Program-made: the position numbers and the translations under genes
Shown here: positions 9,836 to 18,734 of the stretch, one piece after another
Numbering within the stretch: position 1 is the first letter of the stretch
Layout of the letters: every line of letters begins with the position of its first letter
The notes under the pieces: generated by a model
The model's database searches: none
Told to the model about the DNA's origin: nothing
What the model saw: the letters and a program-made list of their open reading frames with translations, nothing else
Assembly (NCBI GenBank): GCA_034439955.1
Contig: JAWXBJ010000147.1
Location: 1-63,946, forward strand
Direction of reading: 5' to 3'
From: UBA7672 sp034439955
GTDB taxonomy: Bacteria; Pseudomonadota; Alphaproteobacteria; Caulobacterales; Hyphomonadaceae
Length of the DNA stretch: 63,946 nt

Positions 9836-10043
9836 GCCGCACACTTAGAACCGGACCGGAATTATGCAAAGAGGCCGGGGCCCGCTGACCAGCAACCGCC
9901 CCCTGGGCGCATAACACAGGCGTAATGTTCCCGGCCGGATTTTGCGATCCTCCCCACGCCCATCTGGCCGCGCCGTGCTTCGTATGCAACTTGATGGCGC
10001 CGAACGGCCCTTCTAGCCTGCGGTGCGTTCTGGAGGCCGGATC

Positions 10044-11555
10044 ATGACCGACAGCATTTTTCTCGGCGGTGGCGGGGCGGGACACGACCGGCCCCAGTCG
10101 CTTCTGCTCGCGCGGGCCAACCGGCACGGTCTGGTGGCGGGAGCGACCGGCACGGGCAAGACCGTGACGCTGCAGATCATGGCGGAGCAGTTTTCGGCGG
10201 CAGGCGTTCCGGTGTTCTGCGCCGACGTGAAGGGAGATCTGTCCGGGATCTGCATGGCGGGAGATCCCCTGGGCAAGCTCCACGGAAAGCTGTCCGAGCG
10301 GTCGCAGGACATCGGCGCCGGTGATCTGACCTACAAGGCGGCGCCGGTCATCTTCTGGGACATCTATGGAGAGCGCGGCCATCCGATCCGGGCGACGATT
10401 TCCGAAATGGGTCCGCAGCTGCTGGCGCGCCTACTGCAGCTCAACGACACGCAGGAAGGCGTGCTGACGATCGCCTTCCAGTACGCCGACGACAATGATT
10501 TTCTGCTGCTGGACTTCAAGGATCTCCGGGCGCTGCTGGCGCACATCTCGACCATCGCGCCCGAAATCCAGAAGACGTACGGCAATGTCGCTGCAGCCTC
10601 GGTCGGCGCCGTGCAAAGACAGCTGCTCATTCTGGAACGGGAGGGGGCGGAGACGTTTTTCGGGGAGCCGGCGCTGGAGCTGCGCGATTTCATGCGCACG
10701 ACGACGGACGGGCGAGGCTATGTCAACGTGCTCGACGCCACCAGGCTGATAAATTCGCCGAAACTCTACTCGACCTTTCTGCTGTGGCTGCTGGCCGAGC
10801 TCTTCGAGCAGCTGCCGGAAGTCGGCGATCCCGACCGGCCCAAGCTGGTCTTCTTCTTCGACGAGGCTCACCTCCTGTTCAGCGATGCGCCGCGCGCGCT
10901 GGTCGAGAAGATCGAACAGGTGGTGCGGCTGATCCGGTCGAAAGGCGTGGGCGTCTATTTCGTTACGCAAAATCCGCGCGACCTGCCGGAGACAGTGCTG
11001 GCGCAGCTGGGTTCACGCATCCAGCATGCGCTGAGGGCGTACACCCCGACCGAGCGCAAGGCGGTCAAGTCGGCCGCGCAAAGCTTTCGGCCCAATCCCG
11101 CCCTCGACACCGAGGCGACCATCACCGAGCTGGGGACGGGGGAGGCGCTGGTTTCGACGCTTGATCTCAAGGGCGCGCCGACCATGGTCGAGCGCACGCT
11201 GATCCGGCCGCCCTCGTCCCGGATGGGTCCGTGCACGGACGCCGAGCGAGAGGCGGTGCAGACCCTCAGCCCCGTCTCAATGAAGTATGACGGCTCGATC
11301 GACCGCGACTCGGCCTACGAAATCCTTCGGCGGCGCGAGCAGGGGGCGGTGCGCGAGGCGGAGCGGCAGGAGGAGAAGGAAGCGGCCGAGGCGGCGCGGG
11401 CGCGCAAGGCCGGAACCGGTTCGAAAACGCCCGTCCGGCGCCGATCGACGCGGCAGACTCCGACGGAGGCGGCGACCAACACCTTCATGCGCACGGCGTC
11501 GCGCGAGATTACCCAATACATCTTCCGCGGAATTTTCGGCTCGCGGAAGAGGTAG
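10044..11555 (+). CDS. HerA/FtsK-like ATPase, DUF853 (YjgR) family
   Basis: 503 residues from an ATG with TGGAGG 8 bases upstream. Walker A is GATGTGKT (about residues 33-40) and Walker B is LVFFFDEAH (about 270). The IRSKGVGVYFVTQNPRD stretch is the conserved sensor region of the HerA-like C-terminal helicase family. The C-terminal 70 residues are Arg/Lys/Glu/Ala-rich and probably a coiled or flexible tail. YjgR-type proteins are poorly characterised P-loop ATPases thought to be DNA-translocating or signalling. It is divergent from the AI-2E gene and convergent with ubiB. Confidence 0.88.
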   Translation: MTDSIFLGGGGAGHDRPQSLLLARANRHGLVAGATGTGKTVTLQIMAEQFSAAGVPVFCADVKGDLSGICMAGDPLGKLHGKLSERSQDIGAGDLTYKAAPVIFWDIYGERGHPIRATISEMGPQLLARLLQLNDTQEGVLTIAFQYADDNDFLLLDFKDLRALLAHISTIAPEIQKTYGNVAAASVGAVQRQLLILEREGAETFFGEPALELRDFMRTTTDGRGYVNVLDATRLINSPKLYSTFLLWLLAELFEQLPEVGDPDRPKLVFFFDEAHLLFSDAPRALVEKIEQVVRLIRSKGVGVYFVTQNPRDLPETVLAQLGSRIQHALRAYTPTERKAVKSAAQSFRPNPALDTEATITELGTGEALVSTLDLKGAPTMVERTLIRPPSSRMGPCTDAEREAVQTLSPVSMKYDGSIDRDSAYEILRRREQGAVREAERQEEKEAAEAARARKAGTGSKTPVRRRSTRQTPTEAATNTFMRTASREITQYIFRGIFGSRKR

Positions 11556-11622
11556 GCGGAGAAACGGTTGTCCACATGGCCGGGGTTATGGGCGCTGTCA
11601 AAGACCAAATGTTAGACGCACT

Positions 11623-13158
11623 TCAGGGTCCGACCGCCCACCAGAGTGCGGCGGCACAGGCAGCCGTGATCGCAATGCCAGCCAGTAGCCAGACCCAGCC
11701 TGCCGATTTGAGGGGTGCGGGCGGCGGCGCTGGAGCCGCCGCCCGCGCGATGGCGGCGTCCAGCAGGTCCAGTGTGGCGGGAAGCTTGCGCAGGCGCCGA
11801 AGGCCGGCGCTGACCGCTTCGAGCGCCGCCTTGCGCACGCCCTCCGGACCAAATTCGCGGCGCGTCCAGCGGTCCACGATGGGCTGGGCCGCCCCCCAGA
11901 TGTTGTGGGCTGGGTCTATGGCGCGGGAGACGCCTTCGACCTGCACCATGGTCTTCTGCAACAGGATCAGTTCGGGGCGCAGATGCATGCCGAACTGGTG
12001 GGTGATGTCGAGCAGCTGGATGAGCACCCGGGCCATGGACAGGTTGGAGGCGTCCTTGCCGAAGATCGGCTCGCCCACTGCCCTGAGCGCCTGCGCGAAC
12101 TCGTCCATCGAGTGATCGGAGGGGACATAGCCGGCCTCGAAATGGACCTGGGACACGCGCTTATAGTCCCGCTTCAGGAAGCCGGAGAGAATCTCGGCGA
12201 GGAACAAACGTTCATTTGGGCCGATCCGTCCCATGATGCCGAAATCGACGACCGCCAGGCGGCCGTCGGCGGCGAGGATCATGTTTCCTTCGTGAAGGTC
12301 TGCATGGAAGAAGCCATGGTCGAGCGCGCTCGCCAGAAAGCCCCGCGTGATGCGGTTGGCGAGGTCGGGACGGTCGACGCCGTCCAGGACATCGGGGTCG
12401 GTAAGGCTTTTCCCCCAGATCCATTGCGTGGTGAGAACGCGGCGGCTGGTGCGTTCCCAGTCGACAGCGGGCGCAAACACATAGCCGTCGATCGCAGCGA
12501 TCTCGGCGAATTCCGATGCGGCGCCAGCCTCGAAGCGCAGATCCATTTCGCGGGTCAGGGAGCGGGCCATCGTCTCGACGAAAGCGACGGGCTCCATGCG
12601 CTTGACGTCGGCCGGGCCCCTGGCGCCGGCAAGGCGGGCGGCGCGGCGCATGGCCCGGAGATCTCGCTGGATGTCGCGTTCGACACCTGGCCGCAGGATC
12701 TTGACGGCCCATGCGCCCTCGGGGGTTTCGAGCCGGTGCACCTGGGCGACGGAGGCGGCGGCGATGGGGGCGCCAAGGCCGGGAAAGAGAACCGTGTAAC
12801 CCTCGCCGAATTCCTCGCGCAGGGTTCTCTCGACATGGGCTCTGGAAAAGGGCGGCAGCGCGTCCTTGAGACGGCCCAGATCACTGGCCGCCTCCATGCC
12901 GATGACGTCGGGTCGCGTCGCCAGGAACTGGCCGAGCTTGATCCAGGCCGGCCCCAGCTTTTCTAGGGCGGCGGCGAAGCGCTGACCCGGCCGCCGTCCG
13001 CGCTTTCCGCCGCCTGGCAGGGCGCGGAGCACCGCGCCGGGCAGCCGGGCGAACCACGGGATGCGGTTGCGGTATTCCGCCGGCGCGATCACGTCGTTGC
13101 GGGCCATCACCGCGCCGGCGCGGGCGAGGCGCAGATAGTCGGAGACGGCGTCCAGCAT
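11623..13158 (-). CDS. ubiB: UbiB, atypical kinase/ATPase for ubiquinone synthesis
   Basis: 511 residues. The ABC1/ADCK/UbiB kinase-like core has the KxGQ motif (IKLGQFLATRPD, about residue 100), an Ala-rich nucleotide loop (AAASVAQVH), the LHEGN and DFGIMG catalytic/metal motifs (about 300-320) and a C-terminal hydrophobic membrane anchor. The family supports ubiquinone biosynthesis, probably by extracting lipophilic intermediates from the membrane. It lies 18 bp behind ubiE on the minus strand, an expected two-gene ubiquinone operon. Confidence 0.95.
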   Translation of the reverse strand: MLDAVSDYLRLARAGAVMARNDVIAPAEYRNRIPWFARLPGAVLRALPGGGKRGRRPGQRFAAALEKLGPAWIKLGQFLATRPDVIGMEAASDLGRLKDALPPFSRAHVERTLREEFGEGYTVLFPGLGAPIAAASVAQVHRLETPEGAWAVKILRPGVERDIQRDLRAMRRAARLAGARGPADVKRMEPVAFVETMARSLTREMDLRFEAGAASEFAEIAAIDGYVFAPAVDWERTSRRVLTTQWIWGKSLTDPDVLDGVDRPDLANRITRGFLASALDHGFFHADLHEGNMILAADGRLAVVDFGIMGRIGPNERLFLAEILSGFLKRDYKRVSQVHFEAGYVPSDHSMDEFAQALRAVGEPIFGKDASNLSMARVLIQLLDITHQFGMHLRPELILLQKTMVQVEGVSRAIDPAHNIWGAAQPIVDRWTRREFGPEGVRKAALEAVSAGLRRLRKLPATLDLLDAAIARAAAPAPPPAPLKSAGWVWLLAGIAITAACAAALWWAVGP

Positions 13159-13176
13159 CCCGCTACACCTGGCCCA

Positions 13177-13935
13177 TCAGACGGCCCAGCCCATGTGAAG
13201 GGCGGCGACGCCGGCGGAATAGCTGACGACCGAAACCTGGCCAAAGCCAGCGTCGCGGATCCTGGCGGCGAAAACCTGCCGGCTCGGAAACCGGCGAATG
13301 GATTCGACGAGATACTGATAGCTCTCGCGGTCGCCGGCGACGAACTCGCCGATCGCCGGAATGGCGACGAACGAGTACCGGTCGTAAATCTCCTGCAGCA
13401 CGCCATGGCTGAGATGCGAGAATTCGAGGCACGCGAAGCGGCCGCCCGGTTTCAGCACCCGGCGGAACTCGCGCAAGGCCGCGTCGATGTCGACGACATT
13501 GCGGATCCCGAAAGAGATCGTCACGGCGTCCGCGACGCGATCGGCGAAGGGCAGGCGGGCCGCGTCGCAGGCGATGCGCGGCATGTCATGGCCGGACGAT
13601 TTCTGTCCCGCATTCAGCATCGCTTCGTTGATGTCGGAGACGATGGCGATCGCGTTCGGCGCAACGCCGCGCCGGCGGGCGACGGCCCCGGCCCGCTTGA
13701 GAAAAGCGCGGGCGATGTCTCCCGTGCCGCCCGCGACGTCGATCAGGACCTCGTTCGGGCGGGGATTGAGGCGGGCCATCATGTTGGCCTTCCAGACCCG
13801 GTGGACGCCCGCCGACATGAGATCATTCATCAGATCGTATCTCGACGCGACCGACGCGAACACGCCCTTGACGCGACGGGATTTTTCTTGCCGCGTCACA
13901 TCCTGGTAGCCGAAGGAGACCGTGTCTTCGTCCAT
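13177..13935 (-). CDS. ubiE: UbiE, demethylmenaquinone/2-polyprenyl-benzoquinol C-methyltransferase
   Basis: 252 residues from the ATG at 13935, where the family's usual N-terminus (MDEDTVSFGYQDV...) begins; an upstream in-frame extension to 14007 is not conserved in character. The SAM-binding motif is DVAGGTGDIA (about 70), with the family signature RYDLMNDLMSAGVHRVWK before it and SFGIRNV / FRRVLKPGGRF after it. It carries out the C-methylation step of ubiquinone synthesis. It heads the ubiE-ubiB transcript and is divergent from mutM with a 71 bp shared upstream region. Confidence 0.96.
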   Translation of the reverse strand: MDEDTVSFGYQDVTRQEKSRRVKGVFASVASRYDLMNDLMSAGVHRVWKANMMARLNPRPNEVLIDVAGGTGDIARAFLKRAGAVARRRGVAPNAIAIVSDINEAMLNAGQKSSGHDMPRIACDAARLPFADRVADAVTISFGIRNVVDIDAALREFRRVLKPGGRFACLEFSHLSHGVLQEIYDRYSFVAIPAIGEFVAGDRESYQYLVESIRRFPSRQVFAARIRDAGFGQVSVVSYSAGVAALHMGWAV

Positions 13936-14006
13936 GGCTTTCCATGCTGGCGATCCGTTGGGCCGAGCATAGGCGATGCTCGGTCCAAGGGCTATATGCA
14001 GCGGCA

Positions 14007-14852
14007 ATGCCCGAGCTTCCGGAAGTCGAGACGGTTCGACGCGGCCTCGCCCCCGCGATGGAGGGGAGGCGGATCCTGCGCACCGAAATGCGGCGGGCGG
14101 ACCTGCGATTCCCTTTTCCGGAGAATTTCGTCGCGCGGGTGTCCGGCCAGAAGGTCAACGCGCTCGGTCGGCGGGCGAAGTATCTCACCGCCGCGCTTTC
14201 GGCCGGCGAAACGCTGATCATGCACCTTGGCATGACCGGCCGGTTCACGGTGGCGGACAGGCGGTTGGGGGAATTCGTCCATGAGACCGGCGCCGATCCA
14301 AAACACGATCACCTGGCGTTCGACATGGAGGGCGGTGGAAGGATCACGTTCAACGATCCTCGCCGGTTTGGTTTCGTGGAGCTGTGGCCGACGGCAGAGC
14401 TGGACGCCTATCCGGCATTCGCGGACATGGGCCCCGAGCCTAACTCCAACCGGTTTTCGGGGGCGTATCTGGGCAGCGCGTTTCGGGGAAGGAAATCGCC
14501 GGTCAAGGCGGCATTGATGGACCAGGGCGTGGTCGCCGGGCTGGGCAATATCTATGTGGCCGAGGCGCTGTTCCGGGCCGGCGTCAATCCAAGGAGGGTG
14601 GCTGGATCGATTAGCGCCGCGCGCCTCGAAAGGCTGGCCGCGGCGGTCCGGGAGGTGATCACCGAGGCGATCGACGCTGGCGGGTCGTCGATCAGCGACT
14701 TTGCCGGTGCAGGCGGCGAACGCGGGGCGTTTCAGCACCGTTTCCGGGTCTATGACCGGGAGGGGGAGGCATGCCCGACGTGCGCGAAGCCGGTGAAACG
14801 CCTGGTCCAGTCGGGCCGGTCGAGCTTTTACTGCGGGAATTGCCAGAGGTGA
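14007..14852 (+). CDS. mutM: Formamidopyrimidine-DNA glycosylase (Fpg/MutM)
   Basis: 281 residues. The mature N-terminus PELPEVETVRRGL carries the catalytic Pro2 and Glu3, so the start must be the ATG at 14007. A Lys in the conserved GRRAKYL loop (about 58) and the N/GNIYVAEALF helix-two-turn-helix (about 170-180) are present. The C-terminal zinc finger has cysteine pairs CPTC and CGNC (about 256-278). It removes 8-oxoguanine and FapyG in base excision repair. Divergent from ubiE, as in other alphaproteobacteria. Confidence 0.97.
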   Translation: MPELPEVETVRRGLAPAMEGRRILRTEMRRADLRFPFPENFVARVSGQKVNALGRRAKYLTAALSAGETLIMHLGMTGRFTVADRRLGEFVHETGADPKHDHLAFDMEGGGRITFNDPRRFGFVELWPTAELDAYPAFADMGPEPNSNRFSGAYLGSAFRGRKSPVKAALMDQGVVAGLGNIYVAEALFRAGVNPRRVAGSISAARLERLAAAVREVITEAIDAGGSSISDFAGAGGERGAFQHRFRVYDREGEACPTCAKPVKRLVQSGRSSFYCGNCQR

Positions 14853-14980
14853 GGCCGGAAGCGAGCAAGAGGTGAGGGACGAAGCAGCTTTCGTAGGCTG
14901 GCGGGGACACGTGACGGAGGGCGGCGAGTCGTCTAAAGCTTGAGGGTCCGCGCCGGTGCGGCTGCGCTTCAGGCTTTACC

Positions 14981-15361
14981 ATGCGCCTTGGACTTTTTCT
15001 CGCCGCCGCAATCCTGTGTGCAATGCCGGCGTGGGCGTCTGACTTCCTCGCGGCGATCGAGGACATTCCGTTGATGGACGGATTCACCGAGACGGTCGAG
15101 CCGGTGGTGTTCGAAAGCGGGTTCGGGCGGCTGGTGCGGACGACTGCGACGGGCCAGGCTTCCCCCGATGCGATTGAGCGTTTCTACATCGCGGCGTTGC
15201 CCGCCCTCGGATGGACTCGGGTCGGGGATCTCTCAAGGTTTGTCTTTGAACGCGAGACCGAACGCCTGACGATTGGAATCAGGGAGCCTAGGTCTAGCCG
15301 TCCTGTCGAAGTGAGGTTCGAGCTTGTCGTGAAGCTCGCCCCGTCCGCGCTGCCGGAGTAG
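14981..15361 (+). CDS. Small secreted protein of unknown function
   Basis: 126 residues beginning with a strong signal peptide (MRLGLFLAAAILCAMPAWAS) and probable cleavage after WAS. The mature part is about 105 residues, starts DFLAAIEDIPLMDG and contains an ERFYIAALPALGWTRVG helix-turn segment. It lies between mutM and an enoyl-CoA hydratase gene (42 bp to the latter). The position next to mutM suggests a conserved periplasmic hypothetical of this lineage, but I do not recognise a named domain. No good ribosome-binding site precedes the ATG. Confidence 0.7.
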   Translation: MRLGLFLAAAILCAMPAWASDFLAAIEDIPLMDGFTETVEPVVFESGFGRLVRTTATGQASPDAIERFYIAALPALGWTRVGDLSRFVFERETERLTIGIREPRSSRPVEVRFELVVKLAPSALPE

Positions 15362-15403
15362 GTCTTCTGTTCTGGCGCGTCCCGGCATCCCTGGAGGATC
15401 ACG

Positions 15404-16180
15404 ATGACCTACGAAAACCTGCTGATCGAAATCGACGGACCCGTCGCCATTATCACGCTCAACCGGCCTGATGCGCTGAACGCGTTGAACGACAGGCTGG
15501 TCAGCGAACTGGGCGAGGCGCTGAACGCCTTCGAGCGGGACCCAGCCGTCGGCTGCATTGTGCTCACCGGCTCGCCCAAGGCGTTCGCCGCCGGCGCCGA
15601 CATCAAGGAGATGCGAGGCCAATCCTACATGGACGCCTATGGAAATGATTTCATCACCCGCAACTGGGAGCGGGCGTCGACCGTGCGCAAGCCGATCATC
15701 GCGGCAGTGGCGGGGTATGCGCTGGGCGGCGGGTGCGAGCTCGCCATGATGTGCGATTTCATTCTCGCGGCCGACACCGCGAAGTTCGGGCAGCCGGAGA
15801 TCAATCTCGGCATCATGCCGGGCGCTGGCGGAACCCAGCGGCTCACGCGCTTCGTCGGGAAGTCCAAGGCGATGGAAATGTGCCTGACAGGCCGGATGAT
15901 GGACGCCGCAGAGGCGGAGCGCGCGGGTCTCGTCTCGCGCGTGGTTCCGGCTGCCGACCTGATGACGGAAGCCAGGAGTGTCGCTCGAAAGATCGCCTCC
16001 CAGTCGCGTCCGATCGCCATGATGACCAAGGAGAGCGTCAACGCGTCCTACGAAACGATGCTGCGCCAGGGCGTGATGTTCGAGAGGCGGCTGTTCCACT
16101 CGATGTTCGCGACCGATGATCAAAAGGAAGGCATGGCGGCCTTTGCGGAGAAACGACCGGCGAACTTCTCCAATTCGTAG
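15404..16180 (+). CDS. Enoyl-CoA hydratase
   Basis: 258 residues, the canonical crotonase length. GGAGG lies 7 bases before the ATG. The CoA-binding/oxyanion segment is GSPKAFAAGADIKEM (about 57-70), and the catalytic region around GGGCELAMMCDF (about 107-118) and GQPEINLGIMPGAGGTQRL has the Gly-rich turn and the second catalytic Glu of EINLG. It hydrates trans-2-enoyl-CoA in fatty acid beta-oxidation, probably short chain (EchA/FadB-like). It is upstream of rpsT in the order ech-rpsT-dnaA that is shared with Caulobacter-type genomes. Confidence 0.93.
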   Translation: MTYENLLIEIDGPVAIITLNRPDALNALNDRLVSELGEALNAFERDPAVGCIVLTGSPKAFAAGADIKEMRGQSYMDAYGNDFITRNWERASTVRKPIIAAVAGYALGGGCELAMMCDFILAADTAKFGQPEINLGIMPGAGGTQRLTRFVGKSKAMEMCLTGRMMDAAEAERAGLVSRVVPAADLMTEARSVARKIASQSRPIAMMTKESVNASYETMLRQGVMFERRLFHSMFATDDQKEGMAAFAEKRPANFSNS

Positions 16181-16271
16181 GCAGGCCGGCGAATACAGGG
16201 CGAAGACCAGGGGCCGCCGCGCCTGCTGCAATCCGTGATCGAACCTTCGGCTGAATCCGCCTGCCAGCGAA

Positions 16272-16300
16272 TTGACCTCATTCCCAGCCGCTGTTATGAC
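16272..16300 (+). promoter_or_regulatory. Sigma70-type promoter of rpsT
   Basis: TTGACC (16272-16277), a 17-base spacer, then TATGAC (16295-16300). This near-consensus housekeeping promoter would start transcription near 16307, about 62 bases before the rpsT ATG. Confidence 0.6.
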
Positions 16301-16368
16301 GCCGCTCCCCCAGCCTGCGGGTCACTTTTCGCAGCGGCGGAGAGCCCTACAGTAAGAGAGAAAGACCA

Positions 16369-16632
16369 ATGGCCAATACGAAATCCGCCAAGAAAATGGT
16401 GCGCAAGATCGCCCGGCGGACTGAGGTCAACAAATCGCGGCGCTCGCGCGTGCGCACTTTTGTGCGGAAAGTCGAGGAAGCCATAGCTGGCGGCGACCAG
16501 TCGGTGGCGATCGAAGCGCTGAAGGCGGCCGAACCCGAGATCATGCGCGGCGTGCACAAGGGTGTGCTCCACAAGAACACCGCTTCGCGCAAGGTTTCCC
16601 GGCTGGCCGCCCGCGTCAAGAAGCTAGCCTGA
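16369..16632 (+). CDS. rpsT: 30S ribosomal protein S20
   Basis: 87 residues, usual S20 length. It starts MANTKSAKK, is strongly basic and helical, and shows the family's RRTEVNKSRRSRVRTFVRK and ASRKVSRLAARVKKL segments. S20 binds 16S rRNA early in small-subunit assembly. A clear promoter sits 70-100 bases upstream, so it is probably an independent transcription unit ahead of dnaA. Confidence 0.97.
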   Translation: MANTKSAKKMVRKIARRTEVNKSRRSRVRTFVRKVEEAIAGGDQSVAIEALKAAEPEIMRGVHKGVLHKNTASRKVSRLAARVKKLA

Positions 16633-17034
16633 CCGCCGGATTTCTTCGTTCAACAACAACATTCCAGCACTGAGTTTCGTCGCCGGCAGCAGGTCCAGCG
16701 CCGCGAAATTGTGTACCGGCATTGATCCGTGTGCAGCTGAATCACCCCTTCACCCCGCAACAAACAAGCAAAACTTAATCTGGCGAATTTCCAGATATTT
16801 TCTCAATGAATACAGATGGCAATAGCCAACACGACACTTTGTTGACGATATTTTTTCAGTAGGACGGCGCTGCCCCAGTTGACCCGGGCGAGTGTTCGAA
16901 GAAAACTCTCCCGCGTAGCGAGTAACTTCCCCTGTACAGATTAATTCGTGCGGCTTTGGGCTGAAGCCGGCGGAGGACGTATGTCCTGTCGGCAGGGGAG
17001 GATCGTGGGTGAGCACTGGGTAGCTGAGGGGCTT
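16633..17034 (+). other. rpsT-dnaA intergenic region (dnaA leader)
   Basis: About 400 bases without a credible gene. The middle (roughly 16750-16865) is distinctly A/T-richer than its surroundings, including TATTTTCTCAATGAATAC and GATATTTTTTCAG stretches. One GANTC site (GAATC, 16739-16743), the CcrM methylation sequence of many alphaproteobacteria, is present. I found no perfect TTATNCACA DnaA box. It presumably holds the dnaA promoter; whether it is the replication origin cannot be decided from this. Confidence 0.5.
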
Positions 17035-18555
17035 ATGATCAACAAACAGAATACGACGAAATTCTCGCTTGGCGCGGGCGGAAAAACGGCGTCGGGATTT
17101 CCCGGCGGTCCCCGGCGTGGGCAGGGCGGGGACTTCGCGGGTGATGAACCAGGCGTGCACGCCATCTGGGCGGCCGCTCGCGAGGCGCTTCGCTTCCAGA
17201 TGGGAGAGACGCGCTTCGACAACTGGATCGCCACCCTGGAGCTGATCGCGGAGGTCAACGGGGAAATCCTGATCGCCGCGCGCGGCGAACTGGAGCGGGA
17301 CCGGGTGCGGAGCAATTTCGGCCATCTCATCCAGCAGGCCTGGAATGTCGCCGATGTCCGCAGCCGCATCGTGGCGATCGAGGCGCGAGAGCGAATCGAG
17401 CCCGAGGTGCTGGCCCTCGCGACGCCGGCGGAAGCCGAGCCGGTCCGCGAGGCCGCCGGGGCGCTGGAGGCGAAGAAGGCTGCGGGCGAGGAGGGTGCGG
17501 AGCTGTCCATCGAGGACCGCCAGACGCTCGAGAATTTCCTGGTGGGCGAGTCCAACAATGTGGCGTTCGGCCTGGCGCGGCGCCTCTCCATTGGCGCAAG
17601 CATCGCCGCGCGCGTGGTCACGATCGTCGGACCCCATGGCGTCGGCAAGACACACCTTCTGCGCGGCATTGAAGCGTCCTTGTCCGTCGCCAGGGGCAAG
17701 GGCAGCGTCCTCTACATGAGTTCGGAAGACTTCACGGTCGCCTTCGTCGAGGGCGTCAAGCGGAAGGACACATCCGAACTGCGTGCTCTCGTGCGGCGGG
17801 CAAAGGTGGTGCTGCTCGACGATTTCCAGTTCATCTGCTCGAAACCCGGCACTCTGGTGGAGTTCTTTTCCCACATGCGAGCCATTGTGGCCAATGGCGG
17901 CGTCGTCGTTCTGGCCTGCGACCAGTCTCCGTCCATTCTCGAAACGCTCGACGGACGGATGCGCGACGAGATCCAGGGCGGCGTGATCGCGCACATGGAG
18001 TTGCCCGAACGCAGCCTTCGGCGGGAGATCGTCCGCGCCAAGGCACACGCGGTGCGCCAGATCGATGAAGCCTTCGCCTTCGAGGAGGAATGGGTGGATA
18101 TGCTGGCCGACCGGCTTCCGGCGTCCGGGCGGGCGCTTTATGGCGCGGTGCGAAATGTCTATGTCGGCACGATCCTGGCCAATGAGCCGCTGACGCGCGC
18201 CGCGGTCGAGAAATCGATTCAGCTCCAGCTGGGCGGCGCCTCCGGCCGTCCGCCCAAGATCGACACGATCAAGGATATCACCGCCAGGGCGTATGGCGTC
18301 ACCAAGCAGGACCTCGAATCCGTCTGCCGCAAGCGCCAGTTCGCGCAGCCGCGGCAGTACGCCATGTATCTGTGTCGCACGATGACGAGCTGTTCCTATC
18401 CGCAGATCGGCCGGATGTTCGGGGATCGGGACCATACGACAGTCCTGTTCGCCTTTCGCAAGATCAAGCGCCTGACCGGCGGCAATGAGGCGCTCCGAGA
18501 CGAGTTGCGCCAGCTCGAGCAGAAGATCCTGGCCGATCCGCGAAACGGTCGCTGA
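17035..18555 (+). CDS. dnaA: Chromosomal replication initiator DnaA
   Basis: 506 residues from the ATG at 17035, preceded by GAGGGG. Domain I is about 45-115. A short linker follows. The AAA+ core has Walker A GPHGVGKT (about 199-206), Walker B LLDDFQF (about 260) and sensor 1 ACDQSP. Sensor II Arg is kept in SGRALYGA. Domain IV (about 420-500) has the box-binding DRDHTTV motif; the usual ARPRQ reads AQPRQ. Odd point: aligned by eye to E. coli DnaA, box VII reads GRMRDEIQGG, so Arg281 is kept but the arginine-finger position (E. coli Arg285) is Glu312. It initiates replication by opening oriC as an ATP-bound oligomer. A strong terminator follows, separating it from dnaN. Confidence 0.96.
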   Translation: MINKQNTTKFSLGAGGKTASGFPGGPRRGQGGDFAGDEPGVHAIWAAAREALRFQMGETRFDNWIATLELIAEVNGEILIAARGELERDRVRSNFGHLIQQAWNVADVRSRIVAIEARERIEPEVLALATPAEAEPVREAAGALEAKKAAGEEGAELSIEDRQTLENFLVGESNNVAFGLARRLSIGASIAARVVTIVGPHGVGKTHLLRGIEASLSVARGKGSVLYMSSEDFTVAFVEGVKRKDTSELRALVRRAKVVLLDDFQFICSKPGTLVEFFSHMRAIVANGGVVVLACDQSPSILETLDGRMRDEIQGGVIAHMELPERSLRREIVRAKAHAVRQIDEAFAFEEEWVDMLADRLPASGRALYGAVRNVYVGTILANEPLTRAAVEKSIQLQLGGASGRPPKIDTIKDITARAYGVTKQDLESVCRKRQFAQPRQYAMYLCRTMTSCSYPQIGRMFGDRDHTTVLFAFRKIKRLTGGNEALRDELRQLEQKILADPRNGR

Positions 18556-18650
18556 CCGCGCATGTCTCCCTCGCTGGAGCGATGCTGGGGATGAAATGGG
18601 GAGAAGGCCGCTACTGGCCTCTTCCCGGCGCGGGCGAATGCGTTAATGTC

Positions 18651-18682
18651 CCGGCCCGCCCAAACCGGCGGGCCGGATTTTA
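18651..18682 (+). terminator. Rho-independent terminator after dnaA
   Basis: A perfect 10-bp stem CCGGCCCGCC / GGCGGGCCGG with the loop CAAACC, followed by ATTTTAT. It lies 96 bases after the dnaA stop and 52 before the dnaN start, so dnaN-recF are likely transcribed from their own promoter or by read-through. Confidence 0.8.
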
Positions 18683-18734
18683 TCCAGACAGACCCGGGAG
18701 GCCGACAAGGCGTCCCGTCGGAGGGCATCGACGC

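Noticed and set aside
11568..11576. TTGTCCACA, a DnaA-box-like sequence
   Set aside because: Single imperfect site between two convergent genes, far from dnaA; expected by chance at this length.
16633..17034. Replication origin in the dnaA leader
   Set aside because: A/T-rich but no DnaA-box cluster seen; skew or marker-frequency data are needed.
16750..18435. 561-codon minus-strand open frame covering dnaA
   Set aside because: It is antisense to a complete DnaA and has no recognisable domain or ribosome-binding site; long antisense frames are common in high-GC DNA.
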